Source: Acidithiobacillus ferridurans (lineage in GTDB: Bacteria > Pseudomonadota > Gammaproteobacteria > Acidithiobacillales > Acidithiobacillaceae). Taken from it: a DNA stretch of 64,000 nucleotides. The stretch spans positions 2,745,501-2,809,500 of the forward strand of contig NZ_AP018795.1 of the NCBI RefSeq assembly GCF_003966655.1, read 5' to 3'. The position numbers and the translations under genes were made by a program. Below, piece by piece: positions 1-8,911 of the stretch; the first letter of the stretch is position 1, and the number at the start of each line of letters is the position of its first letter. The notes beneath the pieces are model-generated. The model was not told the DNA's origin. It ran no database searches and was given only the letters and a program-made list of their open reading frames with translations.

Positions 1-381
1 CAAGCGAATACCTTCTCTAGCCAAAGCGGGCAGCAGGCGCTGATTCAGGCATCGGTATTGTTCGGAAATGATTTCATGGGCCTTTTTCGCGACCGCCTCG
101 ATTTCACGATGGGGCCCAAGCATATCCGGCCCCAAGGGGCCGGCGCCGAATTTAAGCCGCTGCAACAGTCCGGCCATGCGCACTTCAAAAAATTCGTCCA
201 GATTGATGGAAACGATGGTCAGGTAACGTAAACGTTCCAGCAGCGGTACGCGCTGGTCGTCGGCTAGAGCCAGCACCCGCTGGTTGAAAGCGAGGATGCT
301 GAGGTCTCGGTTGAAGTACAGCTCAGGGCTGTCGAGAGGCGGCGCGGAACGGGCGTTTTCCGGCGCAGGCACCTCAGACAT
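1..381 (-). CDS. ppk1: Polyphosphate kinase PPK1, N-terminal 127 codons (gene runs off the window)
   Basis: PPK1 makes inorganic polyphosphate from the gamma-phosphate of ATP at the inner membrane. The visible part is the N-terminal domain: an ELYFNRDLS motif near residue 20, PLLERLRYL near 46 and [13 protein letters not shown] near 60, all typical of the family. The ATG at 379-381 overlaps the folD stop by 8 bases, so the two are translationally coupled and share the upstream promoter. The catalytic histidine domains lie outside the window. Identity is secure, and the start is supported by both the alignment and the overlap. A second, unrelated polyphosphate kinase (PPK2) lies at 20670-21455. 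Confidence 0.9.
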   Translation of the reverse strand, partial: MSEVPAPENARSAPPLDSPELYFNRDLSILAFNQRVLALADDQRVPLLERLRYLTIVSINLDEFFEVRMAGLLQRLKFGAGPLGPDMLGPHREIEAVAKKAHEIISEQYRCLNQRLLPALAREGIRL

Positions 382-1239
382 GCGGTGCCCCCATGCGATG
401 CTCCGCAGCGATCAGGGTGTTCTGCAGAAGGGTGGCCACAGTCATGGGTCCGACCCCGCCGGGGACCGGGGTGATCCACGCTGCACGCTGCTCCGCGCCG
501 GCAAAGTCCACGTCGCCGGTCACACGCCCATCCGGAAGACGGTTGATTCCTACGTCGATCACCACCGCGCCCTCACGAATCCACGCACCAGGGATCAATC
601 CCGGTTTGCCGGCCGCCGCAACCAGCAGTTCGGCGCGCCTTACATGAGCCGCCAGGTCCCGGGTAAAGCGATGACAGACGGTCACCGTTGCGCCGGCGAG
701 GAGGAGTTCCAACGCCATAGGGCGCCCGACGATGTTGGAGGCACCAACGATTACCGCCTCTTTTCCCTTGATATCGATGCCCGATTCCTGAAGGAGAGTC
801 ATGATGCCCGCAGGTGTGCAGGAGCGAAGCAATGGCGCGCGCAAGGCGAGACGGCCGATATTGTAAGGGTGGAAACCATCCACGTCTTTCTCCACCGCGA
901 TGGCTTCGATGATCTCTTCCGGGTCAAAAGGGGGGGAAGTGGCAGTTGCACCAGGATGCCGTCGACCGCGTCATTGGCATTCAGCTCCGCAATGTGGGCC
1001 AGAAGCTGTTGTGGATTAGTGTCTGCTGGCAAGTTGGCGGAGAATGAGGCAATTCCCACGGAAGCACAGGTCTCCCGTTTTTTCTGTACATAAATCCGGG
1101 AGGCCGGATCAGCGCCGACCAGCACTACCGCAAGGCCGGGGGAGCGCCCCCATTGGCGGAGAAAGGCATGGCTGCGAAGGGAAATATCGGCATGTATTTT
1201 TTTCGCGATGGCTTTGCCATCAATGCGTCGCGCAGTCAC
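374..1239 (-). CDS. folD: FolD, methylenetetrahydrofolate dehydrogenase/cyclohydrolase, frameshifted in a G7 run
   Basis: Bifunctional cytosolic enzyme interconverting 5,10-methylene-, methenyl- and 10-formyl-tetrahydrofolate with NADP. The N-terminal part (from 1239) has the YVQKKRETC segment holding the catalytic lysine and the [10 protein letters not shown] motif. The C-terminal part, in another frame, continues with [15 protein letters not shown], the [11 protein letters not shown] nucleotide-binding loop and [12 protein letters not shown]. The frame breaks at the G run 930-936 (C7 on the coding strand). One extra base restores a 288-residue protein, the same length as E. coli FolD. This looks like a sequencing under-call. 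It is the first gene of a folD-ppk1 unit. Confidence 0.9.
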
Positions 1240-1382
1240 TTGGGCCTCTTTGGCGAGGTCTCGCTACTCAGGAAAAAATGCTCACCCATGAAAAAGTTAC
1301 CTATGTGAAAAGCGGGCGCGTCAACCGGAGAGGTGGCGGCAAAACGGAGCATCCCCGGAAACGAGAGCTATGTTCGCCGGTT

Positions 1383-1411
1383 ATTCTTCTGGCAGCCCCT
1401 TCTTTTGTCAA
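1383..1411 (-). promoter_or_regulatory. Candidate sigma-70 promoter for folD-ppk1
   Basis: On the minus strand a perfect TTGACA (1411-1406) is followed after 17 bases by AAGAAT (1388-1383, 4 of 6 consensus matches). Transcription would begin near 1376, giving a leader of roughly 137 bases before the folD ATG. It sits directly downstream of the efflux-operon terminator, which makes a promoter here plausible. Confidence 0.45.
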
Positions 1412-1414
1412 GCG

Positions 1415-1440
1415 AAAACGGGGCACTGAAGGGTACCCCG
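1415..1440 (-). terminator. Rho-independent terminator of the RND efflux operon
   Basis: Read on the minus strand, CGGGGTAC and GTGCCCCG form an 8-bp stem (one G-T pair) around a 6-base loop, followed by TTTT. It lies about 34 bases beyond the stop codon of the RND permease, as expected for the end of that transcript. The T tract is short, so termination may be incomplete. Confidence 0.65.
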
Positions 1441-1473
1441 ATCCATGATGTCCAACAAGATGAAACCGTCTTA

Positions 1474-4400
1474 TCAAGCTTCCCGGGAATTTTGAGGTTC
1501 CCGTAAATCCTTGGCGAGTATCATATACATGGCAGGCACAACGAAAAGCGAGAAAAAAGAGCCGATCGCCAGCCCGGTAAAGATGACCAGACCCATGTCG
1601 AAGCGGCTGACCGCCCCGGCTCCACTCGCCAGCAAGAGGGGCAATACGCCCAGCACCATCGCACCGGTGGTCATGAGAATGGGCCGCAGACGGATGCTGG
1701 AGGCTTTTTCCACGGCGGAACGCTTGTCCAGCCCTTCGTGTCGCTGGATCTGGTTGGCGAACTGGACGATGAGGATGCCTTGCTTGGCGATCAGACCGAT
1801 GAGGGTGATCAGGCCCACCTCGGTGTAGATGTTGATGGTGGCCAGCCCCAGACTGATGAAGATCAACGCCCCGCTGATGGACATAGGCACCGTGATGAGC
1901 ACGATGAGCGGATCGCGAAAGCTCTCGAACTGCGCCGCCAAGAGCAGATAAATGAGGAGGACGGCCAAGGCAAAGGTGACCAGCAGCCCGCTTTTCTCCT
2001 GCATATACTGCCGCGACTGGCTGGAGTAGTCGATGGAGAAGCCCTTGGGCATGACGTTCTGGGCCTGGGTTTTCAGATAAGTCAAAGCTTGGCCGAGGGT
2101 CACGCCGGGGGCGGGTACCGCCTGAATGGTGGCGGAATTGAGCTGCTGGAACTGCGGCAGGAACTGCGGCTGCACTTTGGTTTCCACAGACACCAGGGTG
2201 GACAGTGGCACCATCTGCCCCGTTGCGGTGGCGACGTAGTAGGTCTTGAGAAGGCCCGGATCGGCGCGGAAGCGGTCCGGTACCTGCGGGATCACTTCAT
2301 AACTCCGGCCTTTCAGGTCAAATCGATTGACATAATTGCCGCCCAGCAGCGGCTGCAAATCCTGGGCGATGTTTGCCATGGTCAAACCCAGGTTCGCCGC
2401 CATGTTGCGGTGGATATGGAGGACGATCTCCGGGTTGTCGATGCGCAGGTCCTTGGTCACGTAGATGAACAGGCCGCTTTTTTGGGCGCGGCCGATGACC
2501 TCGTTGGCCACCTGATCCAGCTTGTCGTAACCTCCGCTCGACTGCAGCACGAATTGAACCGGCAGACCACCAGCGGACCCGGGCAGGGACGGCCGTTGGA
2601 ACGACGCCACCTGCAGACCGGTGATCCCATTCATTTGTTTTTGTACCTGGGGCGCCAGCTGCATGGCGGTTACCGATCGCTTATCCCAATTTTTTAGCCG
2701 CATGCCGGCGATGAGACTGTTGGTCCCGCCACCACTCCCCACGGAAATGCCGGTGACCATGAAGGTGGCTTTGGTTTCCGGATATTTACTCAGGTCATGG
2801 ACAATCTCCATGCCGTACTTGCTCAACAGTTCAGGGGTGACGTTAGGCGCGCCGGTGCCCATGTTGAAAATGATGCCTTGATCTTCCTGCGGCGCCAGTT
2901 CCTGTTTACTCGTGGTGAAGAGGAAATAAATACTCACAAAAATCACGGCGGCAAAAAGCATGGTCACCGGCACGAAGTTGAGGCTACCCCGGAGCAGCCG
3001 ATCGTACAGACGGCGTAATTCCTCGTAGCGGGTATCGATGAAGTGGGCGAATCCATGTGCGCTGCTGGCTCGGAGTATCTTGCTGCTGAGCATAGGCGAC
3101 AGGGTCAGCGCCACCACCATGGAAACCAGCACGGTAGCCACCAGCGTAAAGGCGAACTCGCTGAAAAGACTGCCAGTCAGGCCGCTCATGAAGCCGATGG
3201 GGGCAAAGACGGCGATCAGCGTGGTGGACATCACCACGATGGCAGTGCCCAGTTCCCGGCCGGTCATCAAGGCCGCCTGCATGGGGCTTTTACCCTCGTC
3301 GATGTGGCGATGAACATTTTCCACCACAATAATGGCGTCATCCACCACCAGGCCGATGGCCAAAACGATGGCGAGCAGGGTGAGCAGGTTGATGGTGAAG
3401 CCCATGGCCCACATGATGAAACCAGCACCGATGATGGACAGGGGAATGGCCACTGCCGGGATGAGCACCGAACGGAAGGAGCCCAGGAAGAGGAAGATCA
3501 CCAGGACCACCACCGCCAGCGTGATGCCGATGGTCAGCAAGACTTCGTCGATGGAGGCCTTGATGTAGTCCGTGGCGTCGTAGGGGATGGCCATGTGCAT
3601 GTCTGGCGGAAGGGCAGTGCCGAGTTCGGCCAGTGCCGCCTTGACCCCCGCCGCGACATTCAGCGAGTTGGCCGACGGTGACTCCTGAATACCGACGAAA
3701 GCCGCCGGCTTGCCGTCAAAATAAGCGCTGGAATCATAATTCTGCGCCCCGAGTTCTACCTGGGCGACATCCTTGAGGCGGATGATGGTATTACCCACGT
3801 TTTTAACCACGAGGTTGCGGAACTGCGCCGCATCATGGAGGTTGGTGGTGGCAACGATGGTGTCCCCCGTCTCGGTCCCCCGGGTGCTCCCTACTGCTGA
3901 GATGAAGTCGTTGGCTGCCAGAACCTGGGACACCTGGGACGCGCTAATCCCGAGGGCGGCCATCTTCCGGGGGTTGAGCCAGACGCGCATGGAGTACGTA
4001 TTGCCGTTCCCGGAGCCGGGCGGCAGGATCTGCGCTTCGCCCACGCCGCTGACGGCCGCGAGCTTGGGCTGAACCACCCGCAGGAGATAGTCGGTAATCT
4101 GCTGCTGGTTCAGGTGGTTGCTGTAAAAGGCGATGTACATGAGGTCAGTGGTGTTGCCCACCGTGACGTTGATCACCGGCAACTGGCTGCCGGCGGGCAG
4201 TTCGTTGGTCACCTGCTGGACCTTCGACTGGATATTGGCCACCGCCGCGTCGGGGCTGTAATTCAGTTTCATGTACACGGTAATGGTGGACATGCCCTCG
4301 GAACTGTTGGAGGTCATATAGTCGATGCCGGGAGCGCTGGCGATCACCCGCTCCAGGCGGGTGGTGATGAAGCCCTGGATGGTGTTGGGATTGGCGCCGG

Positions 4401-4554
4401 GGTACGCCGTGGTTACCGTAACCACGGTGTTGGTGAGGGCCGGGTACTCGCGCACCGTCATTTCCGTATAGGCGCGCAACCCGAGGAGGAGGATCACCAG
4501 ACTCAAGGCCGTAGCCAGAACCGGTCGATGAATGAAGATATCCGTAAATTTCAT
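1474..4554 (-). CDS. RND efflux pump inner-membrane permease (AcrB/MexB/HAE1 family)
   Basis: Proton-driven multidrug or solvent exporter, 1026 residues, close to the usual 1030-1050. The start MKFTDIFIHRPVLA is the standard first transmembrane helix. The GLVVDDAIIVVEN segment around residue 405 carries the paired aspartates of TM4 that relay protons. LAAQFESFRDPLIVL and the C-terminal membrane block near residues 870-1010 complete the two-fold repeat. It should work as a trimer with the adaptor and outer-membrane genes just upstream (11-base gap to the adaptor). Hydrophobic/amphiphilic drug (HAE1) type is preferred over heavy-metal (CusA) type because no CusA methionine motifs were seen. The substrate cannot be read from sequence. 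Confidence 0.93.
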   Translation of the reverse strand: MKFTDIFIHRPVLATALSLVILLLGLRAYTEMTVREYPALTNTVVTVTTAYPGANPNTIQGFITTRLERVIASAPGIDYMTSNSSEGMSTITVYMKLNYSPDAAVANIQSKVQQVTNELPAGSQLPVINVTVGNTTDLMYIAFYSNHLNQQQITDYLLRVVQPKLAAVSGVGEAQILPPGSGNGNTYSMRVWLNPRKMAALGISASQVSQVLAANDFISAVGSTRGTETGDTIVATTNLHDAAQFRNLVVKNVGNTIIRLKDVAQVELGAQNYDSSAYFDGKPAAFVGIQESPSANSLNVAAGVKAALAELGTALPPDMHMAIPYDATDYIKASIDEVLLTIGITLAVVVLVIFLFLGSFRSVLIPAVAIPLSIIGAGFIMWAMGFTINLLTLLAIVLAIGLVVDDAIIVVENVHRHIDEGKSPMQAALMTGRELGTAIVVMSTTLIAVFAPIGFMSGLTGSLFSEFAFTLVATVLVSMVVALTLSPMLSSKILRASSAHGFAHFIDTRYEELRRLYDRLLRGSLNFVPVTMLFAAVIFVSIYFLFTTSKQELAPQEDQGIIFNMGTGAPNVTPELLSKYGMEIVHDLSKYPETKATFMVTGISVGSGGGTNSLIAGMRLKNWDKRSVTAMQLAPQVQKQMNGITGLQVASFQRPSLPGSAGGLPVQFVLQSSGGYDKLDQVANEVIGRAQKSGLFIYVTKDLRIDNPEIVLHIHRNMAANLGLTMANIAQDLQPLLGGNYVNRFDLKGRSYEVIPQVPDRFRADPGLLKTYYVATATGQMVPLSTLVSVETKVQPQFLPQFQQLNSATIQAVPAPGVTLGQALTYLKTQAQNVMPKGFSIDYSSQSRQYMQEKSGLLVTFALAVLLIYLLLAAQFESFRDPLIVLITVPMSISGALIFISLGLATINIYTEVGLITLIGLIAKQGILIVQFANQIQRHEGLDKRSAVEKASSIRLRPILMTTGAMVLGVLPLLLASGAGAVSRFDMGLVIFTGLAIGSFFSLFVVPAMYMILAKDLREPQNSREA

Positions 4555-4565
4555 CGCCGCCGTCC

Positions 4566-5657
4566 TCAGGCTTTGCCGCTGGCGGGGATTTCGACAGGAC
4601 TACCCTCGTGGAGCTTGATCTGCCCCCCGGTGACCACCAGTTCTCCCGCCTGCAGTCCCGACAGAATCTGAACCTCATTGCCTCGCTGAATGCCGGTCTT
4701 GACGATGCGCTGGAGGGCAATCTGGCTTACCTTGCCATGGACGGTTTTTTTCTCCACCACATAGACAAAGTCACCGAAGGTATTATAGGTGATGGCGCTG
4801 GCGGGTACGGTCAACACTTTCTCCAGCCTTTTCTCGATTACCGTGACATTCCCGAACATACCCGGCCGCAGGATGGTCTTGGGGTTGGGTACCGTGGCCT
4901 GGACGTCAATCTGGCGCGTAGCGGTATTGATGGCCGCACCCGTGGCGGTGATCTTGCCGCTGAAGGTCTGGCCGGGATAGCTGTCCACCTCCACCTGAAC
5001 GGGTGTGCCCACATGAATGCGGGCGAAATCACTCTGAGGCACCGTAAAGTTCACAAAAAGGGGATCCCAGGACTGAAGATCGACCATGGCGGTCCCGGGG
5101 ATGATGTATTGCCCCAGATCTACCTGGCGAACTCCGAGATAGCCGCTGAAGGGCGCGCGGATGGCGAGCTTTGCGAGAGTGGCGTGGTCATTTTTTACGG
5201 CGGCGACCGCGCTTTGGTAACTGGCCACCGCGGAATCGAGCTGAGACTGGCTGGCGGCCTTGGTGGCGATCAGCGTCCGCGTCCGGCGGAGATTGATCTG
5301 GGCCAATCGCTGCTGAGCCTCGTCGCTGGCCAGTTGCGCTAACTGGTTACTGTTGTCGATCTGGATCAAAGGGGTACCGGCCTTCACGTATTCTCCGGAA
5401 TGAAAATAGATACCGGTAATGGCACCGCCCAACTGGGGCGTCACCTCCACGCCCTGGATGGCGGCAAACGATCCCACGGCGGTTACTTCCGGGTGCCACT
5501 CCCGCTCTACCACCTTGCTGGCGCTGACGCTGACGACTGGTACAGGCATATGCGCCAAGGCCTGGTGCATCATATAGTTGCCGTAGAGCTTGAAGCCGAA
5601 AATACTGCCGAAAAGGATCAGCAATATAAGAATGACAATGACAAATGCTTTCTTCAT
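4566..5657 (-). CDS. RND efflux periplasmic adaptor (membrane fusion protein)
   Basis: Links the RND permease to the outer-membrane channel. 363 residues. An uncleaved N-terminal membrane helix (residues about 4-22) anchors it; no lipobox cysteine is present. The order is lipoyl-like half motif, alpha-hairpin with an ATKAASQSQLD segment (about residues 130-145), second lipoyl half with the IRAPFSGYLGVRQVDLGQYI motif (about 165-185), beta-barrel and membrane-proximal domain. A GAGGAGA ribosome site precedes the ATG. It is the middle gene of the operon, 43 bases after the outer-membrane gene and 11 before the permease. Confidence 0.92.
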   Translation of the reverse strand: MKKAFVIVILILLILFGSIFGFKLYGNYMMHQALAHMPVPVVSVSASKVVEREWHPEVTAVGSFAAIQGVEVTPQLGGAITGIYFHSGEYVKAGTPLIQIDNSNQLAQLASDEAQQRLAQINLRRTRTLIATKAASQSQLDSAVASYQSAVAAVKNDHATLAKLAIRAPFSGYLGVRQVDLGQYIIPGTAMVDLQSWDPLFVNFTVPQSDFARIHVGTPVQVEVDSYPGQTFSGKITATGAAINTATRQIDVQATVPNPKTILRPGMFGNVTVIEKRLEKVLTVPASAITYNTFGDFVYVVEKKTVHGKVSQIALQRIVKTGIQRGNEVQILSGLQAGELVVTGGQIKLHEGSPVEIPASGKA

Positions 5658-5700
5658 GACCAGTCTCCTCGGCGGATGGCTGTGTTGAATGCGGAATGGC

Positions 5701-7248
5701 TCATGGCTTTACCTGTGTTACCGGCAACGCGCCAGCAGAGGGATGAGGCTTGCCCTGTGTATTTGCGGGCGGTGATTTCCTGTCGGTTTTGTTCCACCAA
5801 CCGCCGCCTAATGCGACCAGCAGCGCGGCCGTATCCTGATAGCGCTGCGATCTGGCGGTTATTTCAGCGATTTTGGCGTTGTCATACTGCACTTCTGCAG
5901 TGAGGAGAGTGAGATAGTCAGATGCACCCGCACGATAACTCGCCTGCGCCAGCCGCAGTGCTTCCGCGGAGGCCCGTAGCGCCGCGCGTTGCGCAGCAAG
6001 GGTCTGCGCGTCATGTTCCACGGCGCGCAAGGCGTTGGCCACCTGGTCAAAGGCGTTCAGCACCGTACTGCGGTAGGCGGCATAAACCACATCGTAGGCA
6101 GCATGGGCCTCGGCTTTCTGAGCTTCCAGTTTGCCGCCCTCGAAAATCGGCTGGGACACGGCACCTACCAGGCTCCATATGCTGCTGACAGGGTTGAAAA
6201 ACAGCGCGGGATGACTCGCCGTATCGCCAAACGCAGCAGTAAGCTGAACGGTTGGGTAGAATTGCGCCCTCGCCTCACCGATGACCGCATTTGCGGCCTT
6301 CATTTGCGAAAGCGCAGCGCGGATATCCGGACGCTGTTTGAGCAATTGCGAGGGGAGACTCACCGGCAATTCTTCGGGTAGTTGCAACTCGGTCAGGGTA
6401 AAGGGCTGCCGTCTGGCATCTGCAGGAAAAGCGCCCACGAGAATGGCCAGTTCATGACGATAGACGGCGAGTTGCTGCTTCAGCGGAGGCAACGTCGCCA
6501 TTTCGCTGGCCAGTTGGCTGCGCTGGGTGACGACGCTGAGATAGTCCACGGCGCCCGCCTTGTACTGGTTCTCGGTGAGTTCCAGAAGCTGCCGCTCCTG
6601 GGCCACGATGGCCCGGGTAGCGCGAATTTGCCCCTCTGTCGCCGCCTCGCTGACGGCAGTGGTGACGATGTTACCGGTCAGGGTCAATCGCGCCGCTTCC
6701 AGTTCCCACCGCTGATATTTTACCAAAGCCTCGCTGTTGCGATAGACCAGACGGTTGACGCCGAAAATGTCCGGGTAATAGGAAACTCCGACGCTTCCGG
6801 TAATCAGGGAATAGTGAAATCCGCTGCTGCCACCGAAGGCCGCCCCGCTGGCTTTGCTCCGATTGGCCTGCAGATTGCCGGTGACTTGTGGATAGAAGAT
6901 GCTGGCGTTCGCGCGCGCGGTGGCCTCGGCCTGTTTCAACTGGGCCTGAGCCTGGGCGATGGTCGGGCTGTTTTTCAGGCCTACCGCGATTAATTCGTCG
7001 AGTGCCTTGGAGTGAAAGAGTTTCCACCACTCTTCGTGCAGCTCTTTGCCATATGCGATCTCCTGGGAGTGACCGGAAGGGCCGCCCGGAGCCACGGTTT
7101 TTTTGGGGCTGATGCCCGCCGTGTAAGGTGTTTTGTCGGCTGGTGCCCGGGGAACGCGCAGCGGCGGCTCAAAGCTGCAGGCCGCCAGACTTCCCGCAAG
7201 TACCGTTGCCAGCGCCGCAGCGACGGGTCTTGGTAGTAGTTTTTGCAA
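5701..7248 (-). CDS. RND efflux outer-membrane channel lipoprotein (NodT/OprM family)
   Basis: TolC-type trimeric outer-membrane channel. A signal peptide ends in a LAAC lipobox, giving lipidated Cys24 with the start used here. Two duplicated outer-membrane-efflux repeats follow (about residues 85-280 and 295-480), including LPSQLLKQRPDIRAA between them. I chose the TTG at 7246-7248 because AGAGG (7256-7260) sits seven bases before it. The in-frame TTG at 7263 has no ribosome site and lies too close to the promoter. This is the first gene of the operon, an order (channel, adaptor, permease) that is less usual than adaptor-permease-channel. Confidence 0.9.
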   Translation of the reverse strand: MQKLLPRPVAAALATVLAGSLAACSFEPPLRVPRAPADKTPYTAGISPKKTVAPGGPSGHSQEIAYGKELHEEWWKLFHSKALDELIAVGLKNSPTIAQAQAQLKQAEATARANASIFYPQVTGNLQANRSKASGAAFGGSSGFHYSLITGSVGVSYYPDIFGVNRLVYRNSEALVKYQRWELEAARLTLTGNIVTTAVSEAATEGQIRATRAIVAQERQLLELTENQYKAGAVDYLSVVTQRSQLASEMATLPPLKQQLAVYRHELAILVGAFPADARRQPFTLTELQLPEELPVSLPSQLLKQRPDIRAALSQMKAANAVIGEARAQFYPTVQLTAAFGDTASHPALFFNPVSSIWSLVGAVSQPIFEGGKLEAQKAEAHAAYDVVYAAYRSTVLNAFDQVANALRAVEHDAQTLAAQRAALRASAEALRLAQASYRAGASDYLTLLTAEVQYDNAKIAEITARSQRYQDTAALLVALGGGWWNKTDRKSPPANTQGKPHPSAGALPVTQVKP

Positions 7249-7271
7249 AACAACACCTCTCAACGGCCTGT

Positions 7272-7285
7272 ACCGACTGGTCAGT
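7272..7285 (-). promoter_or_regulatory. Operator-like palindrome at the RND operon start
   Basis: On the minus strand ACTGAC-CA-GTCGGT forms an inverted repeat with five of six bases matching in each arm. It lies just downstream of the -10 hexamer and covers the predicted start of transcription, the position used by TetR-family repressors of RND pumps. No regulator gene is adjacent, so the repressor would be encoded elsewhere. Confidence 0.5.
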
Positions 7286-7315
7286 ATAATGGCGAGAATC
7301 CTCCCTTTCTGTCAA
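7286..7315 (-). promoter_or_regulatory. Promoter of the RND efflux operon
   Basis: A perfect TTGACA (plus-strand 7310-7315, read on minus) is followed after 18 bases by CATTAT (7291-7286). A TATACT (7288-7283) gives a better -10 match but a 21-base spacer. Either choice starts transcription inside the palindrome at 7272-7285, about 30 bases before the channel start codon. Confidence 0.5.
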
Positions 7316-7409
7316 ACCGACCTCACCTCTTTCCGTCGGCGCACGTTGGACGCCCGCAAAGGTACATCCGAGCCAGAATGATCTGTCCTAGAGAAGTATA
7401 TATCACCTC

Positions 7410-7438
7410 TTGAATTAGAGAGAGTTTCACCGCATATT
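7410..7438 (+). promoter_or_regulatory. Candidate promoter of the TPR protein gene
   Basis: TTGAAT (7410-7415), a 17-base spacer, then CATATT (7433-7438); each hexamer matches 4 of 6 consensus bases. It is 30 bases upstream of the start codon and diverges from the efflux promoter about 95 bases away. Confidence 0.4.
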
Positions 7439-7468
7439 GGAAGCGGAGTATTTTGATTGGAGGAGCGT

Positions 7469-8254
7469 ATGAAGACAAAATTTTTTGGAGCCGTCGCCAT
7501 GCTTTGCCTGCTGGCAGCGCCTGCTGCATGGGCCGAGCCCAGCGTAGCCCAGGTTGCCCAGGCCGTGCAGGCGGGTCACCTGAGCCAGGCGCAAGGCATG
7601 ATGCAGGAGGTGTTGGCTGCGCATCCGCAATCTGCGGAAGCACAGTATGTGGAAGCGCGAATTCTGGCGCGCCAGGGTGACTGGGCCGGGGCCCGCACGG
7701 CTTTGCGGAAAGCGGAACAGCTCGCGCCTGCCATGCCCTTTGTCAAACCGCAGGTGCTGGCAGCTTTTAAGCAGTCTCTGCAGCGCCATGTTGACAAACC
7801 GGTCGGCAAAGCCGGTCACTGGGGCGCTGTGCTGGCCTTTTTCCTCGGATTGGTAGCCCTGATCGCGCTGATCTCCATGCTCCGGCGGCGGCGCCAACAG
7901 CCCGGGATGTTGTACCGCGGACAGCCTTCCGGACCCTTCGGTGGTACGAATGGGTACGGGCCCAATGGGCCGATGTATCCCGGCGGGGGTACCATGGGCG
8001 GCGCACCGCAGCAAGGCGGTGGGTTGGGGTCGAGTCTGGCATCCGGCATTGCCACCGGCATAGGGGTGGGGGCAGGCCTGGCGGCCGGGCAGGCGCTGGC
8101 GGGAAGCCTTTTCGGACATGGCAGCGAGTCGGGCAATGTGGGCAGTGAGGGCGGCAATAATGCTCTCGGCCTGACGGATGACTCCTGGGGCAACGATCAA
8201 CTAGCGTCCAATGATGATTTCGGTATGGATGATGGCGGAGACGGCTGGGGCTAA
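7469..8254 (+). CDS. Exported TPR-containing, glycine-rich membrane protein of unknown function
   Basis: 261 residues. The start is ATG 7469 behind GGAGGAG (7459-7465). A signal peptide ends near APAAWA, and a TPR-like helical pair follows (about residues 25-100, with HLSQAQGMMQEVLAAHPQSA and a DWAGARTALRKAEQLAP unit). A single membrane helix (about residues 118-136) ends in an RRRRQQ stop-transfer. The rest is Gly/Pro/Met-rich low complexity, then small-residue glycine-zipper-like stretches (ASGIATGIGVGAGLAAG) and an acidic Asp/Gly tail. I recognise no named family. A scaffold or envelope role is only a guess. It is monocistronic, with its own promoter and terminator. Confidence 0.75.
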   Translation: MKTKFFGAVAMLCLLAAPAAWAEPSVAQVAQAVQAGHLSQAQGMMQEVLAAHPQSAEAQYVEARILARQGDWAGARTALRKAEQLAPAMPFVKPQVLAAFKQSLQRHVDKPVGKAGHWGAVLAFFLGLVALIALISMLRRRRQQPGMLYRGQPSGPFGGTNGYGPNGPMYPGGGTMGGAPQQGGGLGSSLASGIATGIGVGAGLAAGQALAGSLFGHGSESGNVGSEGGNNALGLTDDSWGNDQLASNDDFGMDDGGDGWG

Positions 8255-8278
8255 GCCACTTGTTTTTGCAAACTCGGA

Positions 8279-8304
8279 GGGGCGTCGCTGGATGCCCCTT
8301 TTTT
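8279..8304 (+). terminator. Rho-independent terminator of the TPR protein gene
   Basis: GGGGCGTC (8279-8286), tetraloop GCTG, GATGCCCC (8291-8298) with one G-T pair, then six T. It is 25 bases after the stop codon. No A tract precedes the stem, so it is one-directional and does not serve the convergent maf-like gene. Confidence 0.85.
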
Positions 8305-8320
8305 AATTCGTTTCTGAGTA

Positions 8321-8899
8321 TTATGGCAACAGATAACCGAGATTGCGCAATGCCCGACAGACGGCGATCAGCGGTAAGCCCATCAGGGCATTGGGATCCT
8401 CGCCTTCCATGTGTTCCACCAGGCTGATTCCCAGCCCTTCGGAGCGAAAACTCCCGGCACAGTCCAAAGGCATGTCCCGTTCCACGTAGCGATGGATTTC
8501 CGCATGGGTCAGAGCGTACAGGACGACGCGATAGGGTACCAGAAACGCTTCCGTACCAGACGGGGCGACCACCGTCACACCAGTCAAAAAGTCCACCGCC
8601 TGGCCCTGCATCCAGGTCAGTTGCGCAACCGCCTGTTCGATATTTCCTGGTTTGCCGAGAACGCGGCCGGCACAGACGGCCGTCTGATCGGCACCAATCA
8701 CCACCGCCTGCGGGAAGCGTTGGGCAATGGCCAGCGCCTTGGCGTCCGCCAGACGGCACACCAGTGTTTCAGGGGCTTCGTCCGGGAAGGGCGTTTCATC
8801 CACCGCTGCGATTTCCACCCGAAACGGGATCTGCAACCGGCGCAGGAGGTCCCGCCGGTAAGGGCTGGTGGAGGCCAGAATCAGTTCGGGCAAGGCCAT
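8321..8899 (-). CDS. yceF: Maf-family nucleotide pyrophosphatase, YceF type
   Basis: House-cleaning phosphatase; the YceF subgroup hydrolyses 7-methyl-GTP to the monophosphate. 192 residues, the standard length. The LILASTSPYRRDLL N-terminus matches the S-x-x-R motif of Maf proteins. VIGADQTAV carries the catalytic aspartate, and CAGSFRSEGLGISLVEHMEGEDPNALMG-type C-terminal residues follow (near 145-172). These features resemble E. coli YceF more than the dTTPase YhdE. It starts 12 bases after the ppc stop, so it is probably cotranscribed with ppc. Confidence 0.88.
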   Translation of the reverse strand: MALPELILASTSPYRRDLLRRLQIPFRVEIAAVDETPFPDEAPETLVCRLADAKALAIAQRFPQAVVIGADQTAVCAGRVLGKPGNIEQAVAQLTWMQGQAVDFLTGVTVVAPSGTEAFLVPYRVVLYALTHAEIHRYVERDMPLDCAGSFRSEGLGISLVEHMEGEDPNALMGLPLIAVCRALRNLGYLLP

Positions 8900-8911
8900 G
8901 CGTAGGCGTCC

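Noticed and set aside
1738-4671. Long open frames on the plus strand across the RND efflux genes
   Set aside because: They are antisense shadows of GC-rich coding DNA; their His/Asp/Gly-rich translations match no family, and the minus-strand RND proteins are unambiguous.
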